DNA of 64,000 nt from Flammeovirga pectinis (GCF_003970675.1 NZ_CP034562.1:1798001-1862000); one strand, 5' to 3'; shown: positions 45,201 through 56,345, numbered from the stretch's first letter. Numbers and translations are program-made. Notes: generated by a model from the letters alone, not told the origin.

Positions 45201-47528
45201 TTACCTTATGTAAATAAAGTACAGTTATCTAAAGATGATCAAAGTTTTGCTTTAAACTCCACTCAATTTGATGAGAAAGACACTGTCTACTCATTTACAA
45301 TTCATGATTATTCATTAGATTCTACTACTTATAATATTGATACAGATACATCTGTATTAAATGGTTTAGTCAATGCTGATATTAAAATAGGTAATATCTA
45401 TAAAGGAGGTGTATTAGACGGAACTATCGACATAGAACAATTTGGTCTATTTAATAGTATTATTGCTGATATAAAGAGTAATGCACGCAATACAGATAAT
45501 ATTGATATTTATGAAAATCAGACTTCTATAAATGGTATAATAGGTAATATTAATGTCCAAAGTGAATATAATATTGCAGATTCATTATCACCATTAGAAA
45601 TGACAATAGCTATTGATAGTTTATTAATAAAGCCTTTCGAATACTTTGCAAAAGGTTACGCTTCTAATTTTAGTGGAGGTTTAAATGGTAATGTTGTCTA
45701 CAAAGGTCTAGGAAATGATCCAATGATGGTAAAAGGTAAAGTCGATTTATTATCACCATCCTTCAATATTGATCTTTTTAATGTATATCTAACAGGTACT
45801 GACGGTAATATTGTATTCGATGAAAAAGGAATTCATTTTAATCAAGTAGGATTTAAAGATTCCGAAAATCGATTAGCAGCAATTGGCGGTGATATTTTCA
45901 CTAAAGATTACGAAGAACTAGATTTTAAATTAAAGTTTTCTGCTGATGATATCACATTAATAAACTCAACACAAAAAGATAACCCAGAGTATTACGGTAA
46001 ATTAATAGTAGGTAATTTGACTAAAATCACTGGTCCTTTTGATCACTTAATTATAAATTCTACTACTCGAATTAGTAGGGGGACTGACCTTACTTATGTG
46101 TATATGGATGGTGGTTTAGGGGAGATTGATACAGGAGATGATATTATTAATTTTGTAAATAAAGAAGATTCCCTAGTTGTTAAAAGCAAAGCTGATAATT
46201 ACGAAATTAAAGCCACAATTAATATAGATGATAAATCTAAATTTAAAGTTGTAATTGATCCAAGAGCTGGCGATGCTTTAACTTTAGTTGGAGGAGGAAC
46301 ACTAAATCTTCGAATGGATGCAGGTGGTGATCTTGTAATGTCTGGGCAATATCAAATTACTAAAGGTGATTACTCAATGACTTTCTATCAGTTGATGAAT
46401 AAAAAGTTATTGTTGCAAAAAGGTAGTTCTGTTTTATGGACAGGAGACCCTTATAATCCTCAAGCAAATATGACGGCTATTTATGAGGCCATGACTTCTC
46501 CATATCCTTTAGTTGTTAATCAAATAAATCAGTCTGAAGCAAACAAATATAAATCAAAACGTAGATTCAAAGTTTATATGAATATGCGTGGAGATGTAAT
46601 TAATCCAGACCTATCATTCAAGTTAGAATACCCTGAAGGTAGTCAAGGGGGAGATAAAATTGAATCGTCTGTTGAATATTTAAATCAAGATGAATCTCAA
46701 TTAAATAAACAAGTATTTTCACTTTTAATACTTGGTACATTCCTTAATGATTCCGGTGGAGGAGGTTCTAGTACAACTGACATGGTTACTGGTTCTGTAA
46801 GTTCAATTATTAGTCAGCAATTAAATAACGTTACAGACAATCTTACAAATGGTTTTGTGGATGTAGATTTTGATTTGGACTCCTATTCTCAGCAACAAGA
46901 GTCTGGAACATCTAATAGAACAGATTTAGGTGTTACCGTAAAAAAGACATTATTTAATGATAGATTAAGTGTATCTGTAGGTGGTAAAGTGGCTGTTAGT
47001 GGTAATCAGGCTGTAGATAATAATAGTAACAATACTTTTAATACAGACTTTTTATTAGAGTATAGTCTTATGGCTGATGGAACATTAAAAAACAGACTAT
47101 TTAGACAAATTGATGCTCAATATTTCACACCAGATGTTTTTAAGACTGGAGTGTCAATAATGTTTACAAAGGACTATAATAAAGGTAAAGAGCTATTTAT
47201 TAGAAACTTAGATAAGAAGAAAGATATCCGTAAAAGAATGGGTATGATTAAACGTTCTAATACTGGTGGTGGTATGATGCAGGCAACTGGAGATTCAACT
47301 GCTAAAGGGGGAACAGGAATGATGGCACCTGCAGATGAGACTGAGATAGAAAAAGATACTGTAAATACAGTATTGCCAGATTCAACAAAAACAAACCTAC
47401 CTTCTGATGTACCAATTGAAACTGAAGAAGATTCTGAAAATGATCAAAGTAACATGGATATAAAACCTTTGATTACACCAGCTAATAACAAACAATCGTC
47501 AAGTCTTTTAGTACATCATGAAGAATAA
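42267..47528 (+). CDS. tamB: TamB-like translocation and assembly module protein
   Basis: A very long (1753-residue) AsmA/TamB-type protein that bridges inner and outer membrane. One N-terminal transmembrane helix (about 8-28: IFFAILLLFIILLSTIYGIL) is followed by repetitive beta-strands forming a groove, and a C-terminal TamB (DUF490) domain at about 1200-1600 with LNLRMDAGGDLVMSGQYQI and FSLLILGTFL. In other bacteria TamB works with TamA in outer-membrane assembly and lipid transport; in Bacteroidota a lipoprotein TamL takes TamA's place. The next gene, such a TamL, overlaps its last 11 bases. Confidence 0.9.
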   Translation: MKGTFKRIFFAILLLFIILLSTIYGILRVPYVQNIAVNKITSYVSELTKSEVKVGYIALDFPKTLVLENVDLQEPNGDNFLHLSKLEVDIDLETISLERIVINDIGLHSLHTSIRVNRAGDFNFNYLINAFVSDSTTTEAVEEDTTSTAIPPIIINNIQLTDVRFHYLDSVMNIKTDVKVNSLTTQIPLIDINTSTYTINSIDLYGTQIDHLQFDEATLVEEETNTDSEGETSFILSLLTANINDFLINYTDNTTKDKATIKVQQLSINNHSFDLLEQDIKFENLFLDNTLISYSTKSDTLNTQPEEQVTNPKLEYLKSLDIGWKVAITKSSINNLKLVYDDNLYKPTMQGLDPNHIYFKKIDLDVNNLNVSDDEIKLDVPSLKAFEKNGLSLTNFSTEISIKPQELHVKDLLIEINNSFLYNDLYLKYPNLYTIGDHLDKLYFRNHLLRSHISFNDALIFDPSLKNDSSISPFITHNIDGKMKVEGTTSDMSISDGEIRSSLGLNTDFNLQLNNVLSEDSLKYQVAVDSLNFYTNTLASLFLDDSLKESFLIPPRILGDFNLAGDLKNLRAKSNISLLQTGAFNFRFQLKNEDEYSFETNTYNLNVGQILKDTTIGKVSTHLTSNGKGFDIDSLLLSTIKFQLKKAEYNNYDYGGLDVALEIDRKAIVWKANTDQKELSIDLTGNINLNEELPTASIIGDIGNVDLRALNFMEDSISFGMKVNSQTHGFDISNLNTTLDLNEIKIQQGLKEQEISYLKTHIEIDSTHILGKVELESINANIYSNISLDSLPIVLERYFSQYLSSRAMIGSLPPSKGVITAEINIEDGELLTKGNIDDLDTLEFNQCTFNFDAASNKLDFDLDIPRLTYSDIDIDSLYATVDANGTVLTYNFGLGLLELIGYEDYAIHNWSISGNAEHNNLRVQIDGKSEDNLNEWLYIGGDLTLDSTTYKYVFDDRVRINNNDWKIDKENYILSYGGLPYVNKVQLSKDDQSFALNSTQFDEKDTVYSFTIHDYSLDSTTYNIDTDTSVLNGLVNADIKIGNIYKGGVLDGTIDIEQFGLFNSIIADIKSNARNTDNIDIYENQTSINGIIGNINVQSEYNIADSLSPLEMTIAIDSLLIKPFEYFAKGYASNFSGGLNGNVVYKGLGNDPMMVKGKVDLLSPSFNIDLFNVYLTGTDGNIVFDEKGIHFNQVGFKDSENRLAAIGGDIFTKDYEELDFKLKFSADDITLINSTQKDNPEYYGKLIVGNLTKITGPFDHLIINSTTRISRGTDLTYVYMDGGLGEIDTGDDIINFVNKEDSLVVKSKADNYEIKATINIDDKSKFKVVIDPRAGDALTLVGGGTLNLRMDAGGDLVMSGQYQITKGDYSMTFYQLMNKKLLLQKGSSVLWTGDPYNPQANMTAIYEAMTSPYPLVVNQINQSEANKYKSKRRFKVYMNMRGDVINPDLSFKLEYPEGSQGGDKIESSVEYLNQDESQLNKQVFSLLILGTFLNDSGGGGSSTTDMVTGSVSSIISQQLNNVTDNLTNGFVDVDFDLDSYSQQQESGTSNRTDLGVTVKKTLFNDRLSVSVGGKVAVSGNQAVDNNSNNTFNTDFLLEYSLMADGTLKNRLFRQIDAQYFTPDVFKTGVSIMFTKDYNKGKELFIRNLDKKKDIRKRMGMIKRSNTGGGMMQATGDSTAKGGTGMMAPADETEIEKDTVNTVLPDSTKTNLPSDVPIETEEDSENDQSNMDIKPLITPANNKQSSSLLVHHEE

Positions 47529-49824
47529 ATCATTAAGTCTTTTATTAATTCTTAGCGTCTCTTTATTTGGGTGTAGTATAACTAAATACCTAGAAGAAGA
47601 TAGAAGCTTTTATACAGGAGCAGAAATAAAATTTAATCATCCCGATAGTATAAAAATATCAGATGACTTTAAATATGATATAGACGAAGTAATAACTACT
47701 GAACCTAATTCTAAGAGTGGTGCATGGTTTCATTTTAAAGGTGAAGGTGCTAAACATCCTAAGGGTTTTAGAAAATGGAAAGCAAAAACATTTGGTAGTA
47801 AACCTGTTTATTACGATAAATATATTACTGAAAAAACCACTGAATTAATTGATAATACTTTAGATAATGAAGGCTATTTTGGCTCAAAAGTTCATTATAA
47901 AGAAATCGTCGATAAAGCTAATAAAACAGTTAAGGTTGTCTATGAAATTGATATCAATGATGCACCTTATAAACTTAATTCTGTTGATTGGGAATACTCA
48001 ACAGATGGTGTTTTTTCAGAAAAAATAAAATCAATTGAAGAGAAGAGTCTTTTAGTAGAAGGTGAACGATATAAGTTAGAAGATTTTAGAGAAGAACGAG
48101 TTAGGATAAATAACTCTTTAAAAGATAGTGGTTTCTATTTCTTTAGTTCTAACTATCTTATGTTTGATTTAGACAGTGCAAAAGGTAATAGAACAGTTGA
48201 TGTTAAAGCCTACTTTAAAGAGATGCCAGATAAGGTAAAAAGGTTGTATACTATTGATACTGTTCTCTTACAACCAGATTTTGATTTAGACGGTTTAAAT
48301 GTTAGTAAAAGAAATCATAAAACGGTTCAAATAGACTCAGGAATTATTTATAAAGGAGACCCTGTTAATTTGAAGCCATCAATTTTAGAAACAACTCTTC
48401 AATTTAGACAAGGAGATATTTACAGTCGTCATAAACACCAAGCAACCTTAAGACAGTTTTCTGGATTAGGTGTATTTAAGTATGTTGATATTGACTTTAC
48501 ACCAAAGCCTTCTGATAATCCTGATTATGGAACGATGAATGTGAATGCTAAAATGTCTCAAGTAACGCTTCATTCACTATCTACTGAACTAGCAGTCTCT
48601 ACATGGTCTACAGGGTATACAGGTCCTGAATTAGATGTTACATGGAAAAACAGGAATACATTTGGTGGAGCAGAAAAATTATCTTTTACTGTATATACAG
48701 GTATTCAGAAACAGTTTGGTGGTAAAACAAATGGGGTAGATTTGATCTTCTGGTATGGTGTAGACGCTAAGTTATCAATTCCAAGAGTGGTAGCACCTTT
48801 TAATGTCAGACCTGGTGGCGATTTCTATATTCCTTACACAAATTTTGGCGTTGGATTTAAAAAGTATCACTTTTTCCCTTCGTACAGTCTAAACTATTTG
48901 ACAACCTCTTATGGTTTTGATTGGAGAACAAATGAAGCTATAAAACATACGTTAGATCCAGTAGTAATAAGCTTTCAAGCAACAAGCGACACAACTAATA
49001 TCTCTCAAGATATCCCATCACTTACAGAAGCATTTAGGAATCAGTTTATTCTAGGGTCTCAATACTCTTTTGAATATGCACCAAACTGGAATAAGAAAGT
49101 TAAAAATACGAGTTTCTATTATAAAGGTGATATTGCAATTTCTGGTAATATTTGGTATGCTGTTATGAATGGTTTAGGTGTACCTAAAAACCCAGAAACT
49201 GGTCAGTATGAAATCTTTGGCAATCCATATTCTCAATATGTAAGATTAACAAATGATTTCCGTTTCTATTTCAAAACATCGAAAAAAGGAGAAATGGCAA
49301 CAAGGTTTGTTGTTGGTTATAGTAAGCCTTGGGGTAACTCTACAGCTTTACCGTTTATTCAACAGTATTTTGTAGGTGGACCAAACAGTATTCGCGCATT
49401 TAGGTCTAGAACTTTAGGACCTGGTTCTTTTGATCCTCCTGAAGCAAATGGAACATCAGAAAACTCAACTCAATCTTTTGGACAACAAGCAGGCGATATT
49501 AAAATAGAGGGTAGCTTTGAATATAGATACGATCTACATCAATATTTAAAATTAGCTGCTTTTGTTGATTATGGTAACGTGTGGTTAGCAAATGAAGACC
49601 CAGATAGACCTGGTGGTGAATTTAAGTTTGATAATGTTTTAAACGAGTTAGCACTAGGAGCTGGAGTGGGTTTAAGAATAGATTTACAATTCTTTGTAAT
49701 GAGATTTGATTTTGCAATTCCATTAAGACTTCCTTATGTACCAGAAGATGGTGTGCAGTGGGTTATTAAAAAACCAAGTTTTAATCAATTAGTCTTTAAC
49801 TTAGCAATAGGATACCCATTTTAA
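47518..49824 (+). CDS. tamL: TamL: BamA/TamA-family outer-membrane lipoprotein
   Basis: A 768-residue outer-membrane barrel with a lipoprotein signal (SLLLILSVSLFGC, lipid attachment at C19). POTRA-like domains occupy about 120-350. The Omp85-type beta-barrel follows, with the conserved FVGGPNSIRAFRSRTLGPG loop (typical FxxGGxxSIRG/RAFR motif of BamA/TamA) near 620 and AFVDYGNVW later; the end LAIGYPF fits the C-terminal beta-signal. TamL acts with TamB in outer-membrane homeostasis. Its start lies inside the tamB 3' end. A paralogue lies at 61304-63856. Confidence 0.9.
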   Translation: MKNKSLSLLLILSVSLFGCSITKYLEEDRSFYTGAEIKFNHPDSIKISDDFKYDIDEVITTEPNSKSGAWFHFKGEGAKHPKGFRKWKAKTFGSKPVYYDKYITEKTTELIDNTLDNEGYFGSKVHYKEIVDKANKTVKVVYEIDINDAPYKLNSVDWEYSTDGVFSEKIKSIEEKSLLVEGERYKLEDFREERVRINNSLKDSGFYFFSSNYLMFDLDSAKGNRTVDVKAYFKEMPDKVKRLYTIDTVLLQPDFDLDGLNVSKRNHKTVQIDSGIIYKGDPVNLKPSILETTLQFRQGDIYSRHKHQATLRQFSGLGVFKYVDIDFTPKPSDNPDYGTMNVNAKMSQVTLHSLSTELAVSTWSTGYTGPELDVTWKNRNTFGGAEKLSFTVYTGIQKQFGGKTNGVDLIFWYGVDAKLSIPRVVAPFNVRPGGDFYIPYTNFGVGFKKYHFFPSYSLNYLTTSYGFDWRTNEAIKHTLDPVVISFQATSDTTNISQDIPSLTEAFRNQFILGSQYSFEYAPNWNKKVKNTSFYYKGDIAISGNIWYAVMNGLGVPKNPETGQYEIFGNPYSQYVRLTNDFRFYFKTSKKGEMATRFVVGYSKPWGNSTALPFIQQYFVGGPNSIRAFRSRTLGPGSFDPPEANGTSENSTQSFGQQAGDIKIEGSFEYRYDLHQYLKLAAFVDYGNVWLANEDPDRPGGEFKFDNVLNELALGAGVGLRIDLQFFVMRFDFAIPLRLPYVPEDGVQWVIKKPSFNQLVFNLAIGYPF

Positions 49825-50018
49825 GACCATTTTTTATAAAAAACATTACTTTATTCTAAAGAATGTGACTTGAAGTAATTTTTACCCCTTAATTCTGTAA
49901 TATTAAATTGTAGCATATAGATATTACAGTTATTTTTACATAGATTATGTCTGTATTTTTTATGCGAAAATTTAAACTATAATTTGGTTTGTGATTTTCA
50001 CTATTATTTACACAGATA

Positions 50019-50026
50019 TATATTTG
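50019..50026 (+). promoter_or_regulatory. Candidate -7 element upstream of the UbiB-like gene
   Basis: TATATTTG is an exact match to TAnnTTTG, 27 bases before the ATG at 50054. Only a weak TTTC lies at -33 distance. The leader would be about 20 bases. Confidence 0.4.
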
Positions 50027-50053
50027 TCATTTCAAGTACACATACCATATTAA

Positions 50054-51724
50054 ATGCTTTTTTCAACCAAAGTAAAAAACTTTCAACGTATACAAGAGAT
50101 CATAAAGATACTACTCAAGTATGGTTTTGAAGATGTTGTCTCTAATACATCTTTAAGCAGATTTGTGCCTATCGATGATTGGAAAAGAGACAACAAACCT
50201 GTCTTGAAGTTTAGTAGATCGGAAAGGATTCGAATGGTTATAGAAGAGTTAGGGCCTACGTTTGTGAAATTTGCACAGACTTTAAGTAATCGCCCTGATG
50301 TCTTACCTCAAGATTTAATAGAAGAGTTTCAAAAACTACAAGATAGCGTTGCACCATTTTCTGAAATTGAAGCAATGGCTATTGTTGAAAAAGAAACTGG
50401 TATGAACCTGAATGATTTTGTAACATTTTTTGATAATAAACCATTAGGTGCTGCAAGTATTGGTCAGGTACATAGAGCTCGTTTAAAAACAGGGCAAGAT
50501 GTGGTTTTAAAAATCCAGCGTCCAGGTGCGAGAGAACAAGTAGAAACAGATCTTAGACTCTTACGAGAGTTTATAAAACATACAGGTAGCTTTATTAATA
50601 AGTATGGTATTCTTAATCCTGAAGAAATAATACAAACTTTTGAAGAAAGTATTATTAATGAATTAGATTATACCATTGAGGCTAAAAATATAGTCCAATT
50701 TAGAGTAGCAAATAAGAACAATCCCAAGTTACACATTCCTTACGCTCACTTAGAATATACAACAAAGAAGCTATTGGTTATGGAGTATGTTAGTGGTTGT
50801 AAAATTACTGATAAAAGAACAATTGAATCTTGGGGGTTAGATTTAAAACAAGTTGCGCTAGATGGCCTTCATTTATATTTGGATCAGATTTTTAATCAAG
50901 GTTATTTTCATGCTGACCCTCACCCTGGAAATGTACTTATACGCCCTGATGGCAAGATTATATTAATTGATTTTGGTATGATTGGCCGCTTAACTAAATA
51001 TCAAAGATTTGGTTTAGCAAATTTCCTAACTTCTATGGGACAAGGCGATGCAAGAGGTATGGCTATGCATCTAAGACGAATAGCAAAAGAAACAGACATA
51101 GACGACCCAAGAAGGCTTGAACAAGACCTTAATGAGTTAGTAGATAAGTTTGTAGTCCATTCATCTAACGATGCCTCTATGGCAGATATAACAGGTACTC
51201 TTCAAGAGATTATTTATAGAAATAGATTAGCAGTACCGGGATCAATATTTATGATCTTAAGGGCTTTAGCTATTTTAGAAGGTATCTGTAATGTATTATG
51301 GCCAACTTTAGAAGTCTTACCAGAAATAGAGCCTTATGGAATACGTCTTTCTAAAGAACAATTTTCATTTAAAAATTTAAGCTCAGATTTTTATTATTCA
51401 TTTTATCAGGTATCCTCTTTGTTCTATAATTTACCTATGGAGGTACGTTATATTTTAAAGAAAACAAGAACGGGTAAACTTGTTATAAATTTTGAGCACA
51501 AAGGCTTAGAGCCATTAATAAATCAATTTAAAGATGCTGCGTCTAACTTGAACATTGCTCTAGTTATTCTAGCACTTTTAATTAGCTCATCAATTGTTAT
51601 GACTGCACCAATACCTTATACTATGAGAAATAGTTTAGGAATGCCAATGGTAAGTGCCATAGGCTATGGCTTGTCGGTTGTTTTGATGATTTATCTAACT
51701 TTCAAACCAAATAAGAAAAAATAA
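50054..51724 (+). CDS. ubiB: ABC1/AarF/UbiB-family atypical kinase
   Basis: Protein-kinase-like family needed in many bacteria for quinone synthesis; the exact reaction is unsettled. The 556-residue protein has the KxGQ-like ERIRMVIEELGPTFVKFAQTLSNRPDVLP start, the alanine-rich loop LGAASIGQVHRARLKTGQ (about 135-152), the VVLKIQRPG lysine, LDYTIEAKNI, the catalytic YFHADPHPGNVLI and the DFG-like IDFGMIGRL. Two hydrophobic helices end the protein (about 495-548). It starts an operon with the HIT, ligA and DUF6913 genes; the gap to the HIT gene is 3 bases. Confidence 0.9.
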   Translation: MLFSTKVKNFQRIQEIIKILLKYGFEDVVSNTSLSRFVPIDDWKRDNKPVLKFSRSERIRMVIEELGPTFVKFAQTLSNRPDVLPQDLIEEFQKLQDSVAPFSEIEAMAIVEKETGMNLNDFVTFFDNKPLGAASIGQVHRARLKTGQDVVLKIQRPGAREQVETDLRLLREFIKHTGSFINKYGILNPEEIIQTFEESIINELDYTIEAKNIVQFRVANKNNPKLHIPYAHLEYTTKKLLVMEYVSGCKITDKRTIESWGLDLKQVALDGLHLYLDQIFNQGYFHADPHPGNVLIRPDGKIILIDFGMIGRLTKYQRFGLANFLTSMGQGDARGMAMHLRRIAKETDIDDPRRLEQDLNELVDKFVVHSSNDASMADITGTLQEIIYRNRLAVPGSIFMILRALAILEGICNVLWPTLEVLPEIEPYGIRLSKEQFSFKNLSSDFYYSFYQVSSLFYNLPMEVRYILKKTRTGKLVINFEHKGLEPLINQFKDAASNLNIALVILALLISSSIVMTAPIPYTMRNSLGMPMVSAIGYGLSVVLMIYLTFKPNKKK

Positions 51725-51727
51725 ATT

Positions 51728-52120
51728 ATGGCATCAATTTTCACAAAAATAATTAATGGTGAAATACCATCACATAAGGTTTTTGAAGACGATAATTACT
51801 ATGCCTTTTTAGATATATCACCAGTTCAAAAAGGACATACATTGGTAGTTCCTAAAAAAGAAGTTGATGATATTTTTGACCTTGACGATGAAACTCTAGC
51901 AGGTCTGTATGTGTTTGCAAAAAAAGTAGCCAAAGGTATTAAGGCTGTTTTTCCGTGTAATAGAATAGGTCATGCAGTTATTGGCTTAGAAGTACCACAT
52001 GCACACATGCATTTAATACCAATTAGTGGTATGAATGATATGAACTTTAAAAATAAAATTGATCTTACACAAGAAGAATTGGCTGAAATTGCTAATAAGA
52101 TCAACAAACAAATCAACTAG
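51728..52120 (+). CDS. HIT family hydrolase
   Basis: Histidine-triad nucleotide hydrolase or transferase of the Hint type; natural substrate is likely an aminoacyl-AMP or another nucleoside phosphoramidate. The 130-residue protein has SIFTKIINGEIPSHKVFED, SPVQKGHTLVVPKKEVDD and the HIT motif HAHMHLIPI (91-99). It sits between the UbiB-like gene (3-base gap) and ligA (26-base gap), so all are probably one transcript. No known functional link between the neighbours. Confidence 0.94.
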   Translation: MASIFTKIINGEIPSHKVFEDDNYYAFLDISPVQKGHTLVVPKKEVDDIFDLDDETLAGLYVFAKKVAKGIKAVFPCNRIGHAVIGLEVPHAHMHLIPISGMNDMNFKNKIDLTQEELAEIANKINKQIN

Positions 52121-52125
52121 TATAA

Positions 52126-54174
<2,049 letters not shown>

Positions 54175-54175
54175 T

Positions 54176-54715
54176 ATGTTAGACTTATTTAAAAACAAGC
54201 TGTTAAATTATAAGCTTAACAAAGTTGATAAGAGTAATAATATTATCCATAATAATAAGTTACCTCTTAAGGATTCTTCATCCGTTGGTCTACTTCTTTA
54301 CATAAAAGATGCAGAAAGACTACAAAGTATTTTAAATGAGATGAGAATTATCGATAAAATTTTACCTAAAAATGTGAAAAATATTGATATTATATTTATT
54401 TCAGAAACTTCAAAAAATCAATTTGATATTCCGTTCAATTGTAAAGTAATTCCTTTATCTAAAATTGATTGGAATAAGAATGATATTCAAAGTGATATAC
54501 AAAGGTTCATTAATAATAAATTTGATTACCTTTTCACATTTTCATTTAATATCTCAAAGATTTTAGATCGTTTTGCTCAGCAATCTTACGCTACTTGTAG
54601 AGTGGCACTAGGGGAGCATCAAGATGTAGAATCTTATGAAATGAAATTGATGTACGATCAAATTTCTTTTACTGAAAGGATAAGGGCAGCAGTCGAAATA
54701 TTAAATAGGATGTAA
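54176..54715 (+). CDS. DUF6913 family protein
   Basis: A 179-residue soluble protein of unknown function. The helical basic start (LDLFKNKLLNYKLNK) precedes an alternating alpha/beta region with SSSVGLLLYIKDAERLQSIL, KVIPLSKIDWNKNDIQSDI and FDYLFTFSFNISKILDRFAQ, then RVALGEHQDVESYEMKLMY, which match the DUF6913 family of Bacteroidota as I recall it. I chose ATG 54176, one base after the ligA stop; the TTG at 54164 inside ligA is less likely. In relatives this family follows ligA and precedes dapA; dapA is not here. Confidence 0.72.
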   Translation: MLDLFKNKLLNYKLNKVDKSNNIIHNNKLPLKDSSSVGLLLYIKDAERLQSILNEMRIIDKILPKNVKNIDIIFISETSKNQFDIPFNCKVIPLSKIDWNKNDIQSDIQRFINNKFDYLFTFSFNISKILDRFAQQSYATCRVALGEHQDVESYEMKLMYDQISFTERIRAAVEILNRM

Positions 54716-54752
54716 AAAAAAGGGATAAGTTGTAAAACTTATCCCTTTTTTT
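54715..54752. terminator. Bidirectional terminator after the ligA operon and hc1
   Basis: Perfect 15-bp stem AAAAAGGGATAAGTT (54717-54731) with 54736-54750 and a GTAA loop; A tract on the left, T tract on the right, serving both convergent transcripts. Confidence 0.93.
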
Positions 54753-54765
54753 AGATTAAAAAGAA

Positions 54766-54942
54766 TTAATCTTGGTTTTTGATATCTTGGATTTCAAGAC
54801 GGATATCTTGAGCAAGTTTTTTGATGTCTTGCATGTTCTTTCTTACTCGAGTTCCAGCCGCAGCAACTTTGCTGTTGTAGAATTTCTGTGCGTCTTCTTC
54901 AGTTTGCTGAATAAGCTCCTTAAGTTCTGTGAATTTGTCCAT
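54766..54942 (-). CDS. Histone H1-like DNA-binding protein (Hc1 family)
   Basis: A 58-residue ORF on the minus strand, below the length usually reported: MDKFTELKELIQQTEED, then AQKFYNSKVAAAGTRVRKNM, then a helical C-terminus QDIKKLAQDIRLEIQDIKNQ. This matches the short histone H1-like proteins widespread in Bacteroidota (the pattern FYNKxNxAAGTRVRKxMQELKxLAQxIRxEVQ). They are nucleoid-associated and often highly expressed. ATG is at 54940-54942 and TAA at 54766-54768. Third-position composition and the strong shared terminator support a real gene. The small plus-strand ORF across it is a shadow. Confidence 0.88.
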   Translation of the reverse strand: MDKFTELKELIQQTEEDAQKFYNSKVAAAGTRVRKNMQDIKKLAQDIRLEIQDIKNQD

Positions 54943-55023
54943 TTTTTTAATATTAATTTCTAACGATGAATTAAATTAAGTGTATAGCAATTTATATAAT
55001 TCTTATTAAAATGCACAATAAAA

Positions 55024-55075
55024 AGACATAAAAAAAGGGCGAAAACACGTTTTTTTTACGTTTTTTCGCCCTTTT
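55024..55075 (-). terminator. Intrinsic terminator after the alpha-oxoamine synthase gene
   Basis: Stem AAAAGGGCGAAAA (55033-55045) with TTTTCGCCCTTTT (55063-55075); an inner ACGT/ACGT pair closes a T-rich loop. On the minus strand a T tract follows. Confidence 0.9.
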
Positions 55076-55100
55076 ATATTTTATCTAAAATCTTTCTCGA

Positions 55101-56345
55101 TTAAGAGAAGATCTGAGGTTCTGCATTTGCATACTCACCAGATTCCAATTTATGTTTTACAGCTTTGAATGCAGTGATTGTAACTGCAACATGCTCTAAA
55201 GTATGAGATGAAGTAGGAATCAATCTTAACATAATAACACCTTTAGGAACTACAGGATATACAACTACTGAACAGAAAATATTATAATTTTCTCTTAAGT
55301 CCATAATCATATTCACTGCTTCATTCTGTCCACCTTGTAAGAATACAGGAGTAACAGGTGTATCAGTTTTACCAATATCAAAACCATTTGCCTTTAAACC
55401 ATCTTGCAAATTAGTAGCAACTTCCCATAGCTTATCTTTCAGCTCAGGCATTGTACGAAGCAATTCTAAACGCTTCAAGTTACCTTTAACTAATGGCATT
55501 GGTAAAGTTTTCGCAAAAATCTGAGAACGTGTATTATATCTAAGATATTCAATTACTTGTTCATCAGAAGAGATAAATGCACCAACTGAGGCCATTGATT
55601 TAGCAAATGTAGAGAAGTAAATATCAATTTCGTCTTGACATCCCTGCTCTTCACCAGCACCAGCACCAGTTTTACCTAAAGTACCAAATCCGTGTGCGTC
55701 ATCAACTAACATACGGAAACTGTATTTACCTTTTAGGTCTGCAATTTCTTTTAATCTACCTTGATCACCTAACATACCGAATACACCTTCAGTAATTACT
55801 AGGATAGCTCCACCAGTTTCTTCAACTAATTTTGTAGCTCTTTGTAATTGCTTTTCACAGCTAGTAATATCATTATGAGGGAATACAAATCTTTTACCGA
55901 CATGCATTCTTAATCCATCAATAATACAAGCGTGACATTCAGAATCGTAAACAACAACATCCTTTCTATCAAGTAAAGCATCAATTACAGACATAATACC
56001 TTGGTAACCGAAGTTTAAAACCATTGTATCTTCTTTGCCTACAAATGAACTAATTTCTTGTTCGAACTCCTCTATTAGGTTTGAATTACCTGACATCATA
56101 CGAGCTCCCATTGGGTAAGCTAAACCGTATTCAGCAGCAGCATCAGCATCAGCTTTTCTAACTTCAGGATGATTTGCTAATCCTAAATAGTTATTTAAAC
56201 TCCATGTTAATACTTCCTTGCCTCTAAATGTCATGGTTGGAGCAATTTCTCCTTCAAGTTTAGGGAATGCATAGTATCCATGTGCCATTTTAGAGTGAGA
56301 CCCTAATGGTCCTCTATCTTGAAGAAGTTTTTCAAATAAATCCAC
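55101..56345 (-). CDS. Alpha-oxoamine synthase (serine palmitoyltransferase- or CFAT-like)
   Basis: PLP enzyme that condenses an amino acid with an acyl-CoA or acyl-ACP with loss of CO2. The 414-residue protein has LNNYLGLANHP, GARMMSGNSNLIEEFE, the stacking His in DSECHAC (H138), VDDAHGFGTLGKTGAG (214-229) and the PLP lysine K249 in FSTFAKSMASVGAF. These mark the serine palmitoyltransferase branch; in sulfonolipid-making Bacteroidota the same fold makes the capnine base from cysteate. I cannot separate the two by eye. The start codon is GTG (56343-56345). Monocistronic. Confidence 0.85.
   Translation of the reverse strand: MDLFEKLLQDRGPLGSHSKMAHGYYAFPKLEGEIAPTMTFRGKEVLTWSLNNYLGLANHPEVRKADADAAAEYGLAYPMGARMMSGNSNLIEEFEQEISSFVGKEDTMVLNFGYQGIMSVIDALLDRKDVVVYDSECHACIIDGLRMHVGKRFVFPHNDITSCEKQLQRATKLVEETGGAILVITEGVFGMLGDQGRLKEIADLKGKYSFRMLVDDAHGFGTLGKTGAGAGEEQGCQDEIDIYFSTFAKSMASVGAFISSDEQVIEYLRYNTRSQIFAKTLPMPLVKGNLKRLELLRTMPELKDKLWEVATNLQDGLKANGFDIGKTDTPVTPVFLQGGQNEAVNMIMDLRENYNIFCSVVVYPVVPKGVIMLRLIPTSSHTLEHVAVTITAFKAVKHKLESGEYANAEPQIFS

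Noticed and set aside
54772-54963. Plus-strand ORF of 63 codons
   Set aside because: It is the antisense shadow of the histone H1-like gene on the minus strand, which has clear family resemblance.
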